From Dipteris shenzhenensis (Eukaryota > Polypodiophyta > Polypodiopsida > Gleicheniales): a stretch of 64,000 nt of DNA. This document shows, piece by piece, positions 57,041 through 64,000 of the stretch. The stretch lies in assembly GCA_047967505.1 (NCBI GenBank), contig CM106538.1; one strand, written 5' to 3'. Numbering within the stretch: the stretch's first letter is position 1; each line of letters opens with the position of its first letter. The position numbers and the translations under genes are program-made. Under the pieces are notes generated by a model. The model was not told the DNA's origin, ran no database searches, and saw only the letters and a list, made by a program, of their open reading frames with translations.

Positions 57041-57687
57041 GGGTTTCAATGCAGTCTTTATAATTTGTTGGATGAAAAAATGTAGTTGTAATTAAGATTT
57101 ATGACTAAGAACCCTAACATAAGGATTGGGTAGAGGAGTTGCAAGCATTGCAAACCCTAGTATGTCAAGAGACTCATAGGCAAGAATGTGTTGCTACAAA
57201 AGACACACGGATTTTGACCTATCTCAAAAAGATTCGAAGGATCTAAGAAGTGATCATACTGGATCATAGATGACCATGTCACCTAGGTAAATATCTTGTT
57301 TATTGGACACTTGGATGCTGGGCAATCAAGTTTGACACACTACCTTCTTTATGGTAGCCAATCTGTTGTCCAAATGGTAATGGGCCATTGTCAAAGATAT
57401 ACTATTAATGGTAAGAAAAGACTATTGTCATTATATTTATTTTCAATGGGTGCAATATGGTGTGGCTTGTATAATAGATAATAGGATAGATATGGTCCCA
57501 TAGTAGTCATAAATCTTTCTCTTGTCCATGTAGATGGTCCCATGTCTATACTAAATGGGGGGTGCATAATCCAAAAGATAATAGTTTTATAAGGGGAAAG
57601 TAGGACGAGGTGGCAAGCATCATTGTGCCAAGCCTCCACTTATTCTTATAGAACATGGGTCATGATATATATGAAAAATTGGGGCCA
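57041..57687. other. No gene recognised
   Basis: AT-rich, short frames only. It ends where the terminus-like repeat begins. Confidence 0.5.
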
Positions 57688-57934
57688 AAAACACCTATTT
57701 CATTAATTTTGGACTGGTGCACTATCCAAAAAAATTTTTGGAGGTATTTTTGGATAAAATATGGGAAAAAAGGAGACACTTGAAACAAAATATTGAAGCA
57801 AAACATAAGCTAAATAAAATTCAAATTAAGAAATATGACGCGACATGTTATTAAAACTAGAGTACATTAAAAATAGAGTTAATCACATTTGTGAAAGTAG
57901 TTTATGATATAACTGAGAGATCCAAGTAGAAGTA
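57688..57934 (-). repeat. Second copy of the terminus-like sequence
   Basis: Matches the start at 34784 for 27 bp with one difference, then shows weaker similarity for about 200 bp. The far side is joined directly to a truncated copia C protease region at about 57935. Confidence 0.6.
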
Positions 57935-58909
57935 AATGGAATGAAGCACGAGAATCCAAAATCCAATCTTGAGAATATGCATCATCTGAAGTGGTAAGCA
58001 ACTCTGTAGATAAACTAGACATGAAGAGAACGTCATTGTCACTATCATGTGTGACTGCATTGATCTCCTCGATCTTCACTTTTCCTTTGTCCTCCCTTGG
58101 ACTCTCCTCCTTTTGATTTGCACCCCAATTTGCATTATTTTTCTTATCCTTTTGCTCTCTTTGTAGCAATCCTTTTTCATATGGCCCTTCTTGCCACAGT
58201 GGTAACACTCAATGTTTTATGCCCTGGATTTGCTATGAGACTTCCCTCTTTCTTGGGACTTCCCCCTGAACTATGATATGCCCCTTTGCACATTTAAGGC
58301 TGCATCCTGCTTGTTGCCATCCATAGACTTCCGTCTAATCTCCTCGGCCAACAAGCTACCCACAACGTCATTAAATTTTAGTACTCCACTAGGTTTGGAG
58401 TTACTGACAATTGTACGGAAGGTATCCCATGAGGATGGCAATGAACATAAGAGAAATATTGCCTTAGTCTTCGCATCAAAATTCATCTTCTGAGCCTGAA
58501 GCTGGCTGAAAATAATATTGAATTCATTCAGGTGAGAAGCAATGGAGACCCCTTCCTTCATCTGCAGCTCAAACAACCTCTTCATGAGGTAAACTTTATT
58601 AGAGGCAATTTCCTTCTCATAAGTGGCACACAATTTCTTCCACAAATCTTCCGTAGTCTGCTCATTTACTACTGTGAAATAAGCTAACTCTGCAAGATGA
58701 AGTCTAATAGTAGATTTTGCTAATGCATCCAACTCATTCCAATCATCCTCAGACATATTTGTAGGCTTAGCTTCAATCCCTACCAAGGGTTTAATCTGGT
58801 TCTTTTGAATAAGCACATCCCTTATCTGTTCTTTCCACAAAGAAAAGTTTGTCCCATCAAACTTTTTAATGCTAAAAAACTCCTTTTCAGACATGGAAGA
58901 GGATGCCAT
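57935..58909 (-). pseudogene. Copia C3 gag and protease start
   Basis: The ATG at 58909 opens MASSSMSEKEFFSIKKFDG, and the frame stays open for 212 codons through the UBN2-type gag (LWKKLCATYEKEIASNKVYL, LPSSWDTFRTIVSN). A stop and shift follow near 58271. The knuckle (CYHCGKKGHMKKDC-like, with a shift near 58200) and an acidic linker come next, then DWILDSRASFH near 57950, where Arg replaces the Gly of the DSGA motif. The similarity then ends. Confidence 0.88.
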
Positions 58910-60090
58910 AATGCAAATAAAGCAAAATCCTAAAAGCTAGTGCCTACAAGAGAGAATCACACCAAATACCTGGTGCAGTCAAATGTGTATGCCACAATAG
59001 AGTGAAATATCACCAAAACTCATGTCTCAAAGCATCAAACTCATGTGCATATACTATGCATCCATATGAGCAAATCTGGCCTAAAAGAAAATGCCAACTG
59101 CAATGGCAATCCAAAATGCCAATAAGTGCCAAATGACTCAAGCATAAACACCGTCCATTGTCATATGCATCAATAATATCTCATCCAAGAGAGCATAGCA
59201 CTATCAGTGCATCACCTGCAATGTGTCAAAGCTGTCCCTCAGCATAAAATAGCATCCATGTGCAAAGCGTCCATAAAAATAGTATCCCACAAGGCAATTT
59301 GGGCCTATTAACGCATCCAATAAGGACCGCAATGCATCCAAATGGCCTATAAATCATCCACTATAACCTAATGCACACCACGAATGAGCGCACACACTGC
59401 TCAAACTGTAACCAGAGTGATCTGCATAAGGTATGCTCAAGAAATCATAGTTCCACAATAATGACCGCTACTAAAAATAGAACCTGAGATGCCTCAAAAC
59501 ATGGGTGCCATTGCATAATCGGACTCAGCAAGAAAATATGCAAATATCTCTCTTCTGCCAAAACTCCAAAATCCCAACCGATGAGTAAGAAATGGGAGTC
59601 AACACTTATCCACTGCCATGTGGCATAAATCTAAGGTTTCAAAACCTTAGAATGAAAAATGCATAACAGAGAGACAAAATCGAATACACAGAGATCTATA
59701 ACTCTGAAAATCCTCCACTGAATCGTGTAAGAACTGATAGGTAGGGGTCTTTGAGCATCCATGGGACAGACGGTTTTGGAAACCGTGGTCTCAATCACTG
59801 GGTCCAACACACGGACTGAAAAACGTTTTTAGAAACAGAGCTCTTTGTAAACTCCATCGGAGTGCGAATGATGAGCAACATAGAAGTTTTAGGACCTCCT
59901 GAGTCCACTAGAACTGACAAATTTGCAAATGGTTGCTCCAAACTTAAGTTCCAACACCCGGGTAGAAAAATGCAGAAACTGATACAGTGAGTCAGAAATC
60001 CAATGAAATGATCCCAAATTCAAGAATGAAGGTGTTTCCAAGCTCTTGAAGTGAAGTGGACACCAAAAGCAAGCAATAGTTGCCTCTACA

Positions 60091-60362
60091 AGTAAATACG
60101 GAGTCTCTGTCATCGAACAAAACAGGGAAAAGCTCAAAAAACGACTTTTTCTTTGAAAACACTTAACAGGCTCTCAAAACCACTTCGCAAAACCAAAGTG
60201 ACTTTTCCAAAGGTTCCTCCAAGGTCAAGTAAATACGGAGTCTCTGTCATCGAACAAAACAGGGAAAAGCTCAAAAAATGACTTTTTCTTTGAAAACACT
60301 TAACAGGCTCTCAAAACCACTTCGCAAAACCAAAGTGACTTTTCCAAAGGTTCCTCCAAGGT
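60091..60362. repeat. 137-bp tandem duplication in the copia C3 leader
   Basis: AGTAAATACGGAGTCTCTGT begins at 60091 and again at 60228, and the whole 137-bp unit is almost identical. C1 has a single copy of the corresponding segment (near 13030-13200). Confidence 0.93.
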
Positions 60363-60470
60363 CTCTACACACTCGGATGCAAGTAGACTCACCCACAAAG
60401 CTTCCCACAGATCTTCTTTTTCCTCCCACAGAGCTGCTAAGCTTCAAGCATTCACACACGCTCAGCTAGA

Positions 60471-60490
60471 TCACCCGGGCTCTGATACCA
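60471..60490 (-). promoter_or_regulatory. Primer-binding site of copia C3
   Basis: Minus strand TGGTATCAGAGCCCGGGTGA, two bases after the LTR end. Confidence 0.9.
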
Positions 60491-60492
60491 GT

Positions 60493-60657
60493 TGAGAGTG
60501 CTCTCAATGGAAGCAAGAACGGAAGAGGGAGAAACAGAGAGCCACACAAGTTTTGGTGGGTGCAGAACCACCCTAATCTTCTTTTTGATTCATTTATATA
60601 TGTGTTTGAGTATTGTACATAACCAGGGTAAAGGCACAGTGACCTTTAACCCCCACA
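60493..60657 (-). repeat. 5' LTR of copia C3
   Basis: 165 bp, TGTGGGGGTTAAAGGTCAC to GAGAGCACTCTCA. The outer flank CTATG does not repeat at 41121-41125. Confidence 0.92.
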
Positions 60658-61340
60658 CTATGTGAGTTGACCTATATAGGAGAAGAGATTGGAAAGGAGA
60701 TGAAGATAACACTATAGAAGAGAAAACATAGATGAGAGAAATAGGAAAGGACATCGGAAAGGAGATGAAGATAATAGTAAAAAGAGACACAATATAGATG
60801 ACAATGGTTTGGAATTTGACTTGTATAATTATTTGTGCTTCGAGATATGAGACATTTTATATATGATTATTATGGTGAAGTGAAAGATTTGCTATAAAGT
60901 GCTTGTCATAGAGAATATTCACAATTAAAAAAGTAGCACAACATTACACTTACACTTACATTCAATAATTACATGAAATGACATTTCACTTACATTTAAA
61001 AATATGAGATGAGATGAGACATTAATGGCATTAAACAACACATGAACATCATGAGAATATGAACAATACTTCCATTAATTGCATTAAATACATTTAAAAA
61101 TTAGATAAGATGACATGCAAATTTACATTTAATATGAACAATGCTTTCATTAATTTCATTATTAATTACATTTAAAAATTAGATAAGATGACATGCAAGT
61201 TTTCATTAAATATGAACAATGCTTTCATTAATTTCTTTAATTACATGTAAAAATCAGATAAGATGACATGCAAACTTATATTTCATAAAATTTACAAGCA
61301 AATCTACATATACAAAAATAACATCATATATGCATCACAA
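60658..61340. repeat. AT-rich spacer with three-copy 76-bp tandem repeat
   Basis: TTAGATAAGATGACATGCAA and its flanks occur at 61101, 61179 and 61254 (periods 78 and 75). Nearer the LTR, GAAAGGAGATGAAGATAA occurs twice (60692 and 60759). A minus-strand CCTATATAGG at 60671-60680 could be a TATA box, but no gene follows because copia C3 begins there. Confidence 0.8.
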
Positions 61341-61385
61341 CTATTATGATGCTTCAAGTCGAGGCTTTGATGCTCTAGGTGTACA

Positions 61386-62696
61386 CTAAGTCTCTACTTC
61401 TTGTGCAAGATGTAGTGCTTTTGGAGTAGACTCATCCTCTTCTTCCTTTGCAAGCTCTGATTCTACTTTAGTTCCATGTTGTTTTCCAATGGTAGCAATT
61501 AAGTCTCGAATGGTTTTAACCCTAAAAAATTGTAGATCCTCCTCTGAATAGTTGAGATCTGAAGGTTCTTTTGATGAGACCTGTGGCTTCAGTGAGATTT
61601 TTTCATCAAAGATCAACATGCAATTATAGGCAACTCTCCACCCACATCTATGCCCATCCTCCTCCTCCACTACTAAATGCCTTTGGAAATCCGGTGAGTC
61701 TTTGTACTGTCCTATTTCTCTGATAGTAGATACCAAATTTTTGACTGACATGCCCATCATGACATATTAAAAACAATTAGTGTCTATTACATAAGATACG
61801 TATCATAGAAGTAAGAAGATATTAATAGAACACTTATGTTTACACTGAGCCATAAAGTCCTACAATCGAGTTGACAAACCAAGAATGGTTCTCTTCAAGG
61901 TCCCAAACCACTAGACTCCAATGTTCACTACATGAACAATTAAGAACCACTATGATTTAGCACAATGTTGCCAATACAAGATGAAAAATAAGGTTCAGAC
62001 GATACTTATATCTCATGATATGTCATAAACAAGACTCACATGCCCTATAAATGTAGAGGTTGCAACCATTTGCAAGCATTGGCTATTGTCTTTTTGCTAT
62101 CACTAAGTATAGGAGAAAGGAGACAATCCAACATATATACACGGTTCTATACTGATCTAGGAAACCTCAAGATACCTATACTACATCAATAAATAAATGA
62201 ATATTAGCTTCCTAGATTCAATCAAAATATTGAGTTATCAATCCGAGAACAAGTTAGTATCAGGCCTAAGAATGGCCATCATAACATTGTCATTGACCTC
62301 TTTTGAATGAACATAGAGGATTGAAACCTCCTCTCCACCAAATTTGACATATTGATGTTCATGTTGAACCACAACCCTAACATTAAAAGAGCTTTCCATT
62401 TCTTTGAATGTAGCCTCATTTGTAGAATTAAGATCTTCTATCCTCTTTGTCTCTTTGACAGCATTTATTTCACACTCCTTTGAGCCATTATCTATTTGAT
62501 TTGGGGGATGGTCTACAATAATGCCCATAATAAATGCTCAAATGGTACATATTAAAAATGCATGTAGATGTAAGTCCATATATGTTGTTAGTGTGGTCTC
62601 ACTCTGCATCTCATAAATTTGACCAAGTACCAACAAGCAATTGTAACTGACCCTCCACCCACAATTGTGGCTATCTTTTTTATGTGGTACCTAACA
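61386..62696 (-). pseudogene. Second tandem-ULP1 locus, decayed and truncated
   Basis: It has the same order as 38.0-36.5 kb. From 62696: KDSHNCGWRVSYNC (Cys 62661-62663) with DLHLHAFL; linker and KEVNDNVMMAILRPD to about 62257, where the expected GT donor reads GC; an exon near 62185-62010 (CLLSPILSDSKKTI) with stops; an exon with EHWSLVVWD (His 61921-61923) and WFVNSI; then a last exon with DGHRCGWRVAYNC (Cys 61644-61646), where the oxyanion Gln is Glu. The tail VET-stop-CTP shows a TAG in place of the Gln codon at the matching site of the first locus. The 5' side is cut by copia B2 at 62697. Several nonsense codons make it a pseudogene. Confidence 0.8.
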
Positions 62697-63062
62697 TGTT
62701 ATTGGGAAGAGAGTGGGAGAGAAGTAAGGAGTCTCACTTGTAGCTTTCTCACATACACAATGGGGGAATACACACAAAGGTGGAGGTTGAAAACAATTTT
62801 CCTCTTCTTAGTTGTGAAAGCCAAAAGAACTCTCTCTCTTAATACAAAAGAAATAGATGAACCCTATATGTGCGTCTCAAACCAAACTTAGCTAACCTAG
62901 GTGGCATACTAACTAAGACACTAACTAGAGTACATAAAGATAGTTGTCATCCAGCTATTATTCATGGGCAGTGTACCAATCGCATCTGTAGCTAACAAGT
63001 CAGTGACATAAATGCACAACGGTCACCCTGGCATATCACGAGTGGAGCTCGATATCTCAACA
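62697..63062 (-). repeat. 3' LTR of copia B2
   Basis: Minus strand TGTTGAGATATCGAG to CCCAATAACA. It is complete, unlike the truncated 3' LTR of copia B at 34591, and shows what the missing part looks like. Confidence 0.9.
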
Positions 63063-63074
63063 CTCCCCCTCGAG

Positions 63075-64000
63075 CTCAATCCCAATTCCTACACACCAAG
63101 CATGTCTCTGAACTTGCACAGCTTCTCTACACCCAATGCCTTCATGAATATGTCAACTACCTGATCCTCTATGCTAACATAAACCAGATCAATAAAACCT
63201 ACCTGAACCTTCTCCTGCACATAGTGATAATGCATCTCAATGTGCTTTGTTCTAGCATGACAGACTAGGTTATTTGCCAAGTGTATACTGCTCATGTTGT
63301 CACAATAAATGACAATTGGCCCATCTATAGACTAATGCATATCATAAAGTAGCTTACACAACCAAGGTACCTCACATGCAGCCATTGCTGCACCCCTGTA
63401 CTCAGCCTCTGTGCTCGACAAGGCAACTATAGGCTATTTCTTACTACTCTAAGTGACTACAACACTCCCAAAAGAGAACACATATCCACTAGTAGATTGT
63501 CTATCAGACATACTACCAACCCAATCAGCATTAGTGTATCTATGCAACTGTATTTGAACCCCAGTCTCAAAAAATAGTCCATACTACAATGTGGACTTCA
63601 CATACCTCAGTATGCATCTAACCGCATCCAAACATGGTTTCCTTGGAACCTGCATAAACTGACTTATCAACCCAATAGCATACTAGCCTGGTAACAGTCA
63701 TATAAATCAAACTTCCTACTATGCGTCTGTACATACTAGGGTCTTCCAAAAGCTCACCTGCATCTATCCTCAACTTCACATTCTGCTCCAAAGGAACTGA
63801 AATAGGCTTACAGCTTGTCATCCCATGTTTGGATAGCATGTCCAATCCATGCTGCCTCTGCAAGAGCCATATCTGACTTGTGGATCTAATCACCTCAATT
63901 CCCAAGAAGTAACGTAGCTCTCCCAAATCCTTCATCTCAAACTTCTGCTTCAATAGCATTTTCACATGAAGGATATCTTCATCACTATCACTTGTGATGA
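63075..64000 (-). pseudogene. Copia B2 RT and RNase H, decayed
   Basis: From the window end: MLLKQKFEMKDLGELRYFLG and IEVIRS, DMLSKHGMTSCKPISVPLEQ, YRRIVGSLIYMTVTR, then after a frame change RH motifs (SSTEAEYRGAA, HARTKHIEMHYHYV, DQVVDIFMKAL). Stops near 63090-63450 and a gap at 63680 show decay. The catalytic YVDD lies beyond the window. Confidence 0.88.

Larger units (their letters stand above)
57935..60657 (-). mobile_element. 5' part of a copia C-family element (C3)
   Basis: 5' LTR 60493-60657, primer-binding site, leader, gag, and the start of the protease. The element breaks off just after the protease motif, so integrase, RT and RNase H are absent. It is the best reference for the gag of the C family in this window. 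Confidence 0.9.
62697..64000 (-). mobile_element. 3' part of a second copia B element (B2), runs off the window
   Basis: 3' LTR 62697-63062 (366 bp), polypurine tract (CTCGAGGGGGAG, 63063-63074), then RNase H and RT frames up to the window end. It inserted into the ULP1 locus, in the segment just before the catalytic Cys of its first unit. Confidence 0.9.

Noticed and set aside
41126-60657. Reading the copia C2 (3' end) and C3 (5' end) pieces as one element split by later insertions
   Set aside because: Outer flanks (TATAT and CTATG) are not a target duplication, and integrase plus most of RT are missing between the parts, so a single insertion cannot be shown.
60671-60680. CCTATATAGG as a promoter for a missing partner of the small coiled-coil gene
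   Set aside because: It is at a comparable place downstream of the second protease locus, but its surroundings do not resemble those of the TATA box at 35977 and no coding sequence follows.

Overview
The window looks like gene-poor nuclear DNA of a large-genome land plant. Evidence: several Ty1/copia families whose primer-binding sites match initiator tRNA-Met (TGGTATCAGAGC), a Ty3/gypsy chromovirus relic, plant-type LINE relics, GT-AG introns of about 77-103 bp, and very long GA/CT and CA microsatellites. No bacterial, organellar, CRISPR or rRNA signal was seen. The sequence does not allow the species to be named.

Layout. 0.05-1.1 kb (minus): a histone H3/CENH3-like pseudogene with an unusual C-terminal extension. 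1.6-2.4 kb: CT-rich repeats. 2.57-8.27 kb: complete but decayed copia element A with a perfect 5-bp target duplication (TTTCT). 8.5-11 kb: a microsatellite field with GA, CA and CT tracts, a GATCTAGCTAGAG minisatellite and two long hairpins. 11.2-12.5 kb: two unrecognised exon-like fragments. 12.8-14.7 kb: 5' end of a copia C element. 16.2-18.2 kb (minus): chromovirus relic. 19.2-23.8 kb: two LINE relics on opposite strands. 25-29.4 kb: gypsy-like gag/protease relic with a zinc-knuckle array and no visible polymerase. 29.4-34.8 kb: copia B with a truncated 3' LTR.

34.8-41.1 kb (minus) is the most interesting part. An intron-containing gene joins a ParB-like/DNA-methyltransferase-like first exon to two tandem ULP1 (C48) cysteine-protease units. 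It is followed by a small coiled-coil gene with its own TATA box. The first protease unit keeps the expected catalytic residues. The second has Ser in place of Cys and a damaged splice donor. A decayed second locus with the same two-unit order lies at 61.4-62.7 kb. A terminus-like sequence is shared by 34.8 kb and 57.7 kb, so this may be a mobile or segmentally duplicated module.

41.1-42.1 kb: 3' end of a copia C element; its LTR abuts the truncated 5' end of the protease gene. 42.1-44.0 kb: gag-like relic. 44.0-54.5 kb: copia E (plus) interrupted by the young, nearly intact copia D (minus, 47613-53069, target duplication GATCA, LTRs differing at 7 of 298 sites). 55.9-57 kb: GA-headed repeats. 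57.9-60.7 kb: 5' part of another copia C (minus). 62.7-64 kb: 3' part of another copia B (minus), inserted into the second protease locus.

The window therefore reads as successive nested insertions over a few host-like or captured genes. Only copia D, the small coiled-coil ORF and possibly the first half of the protease gene look recently constrained.
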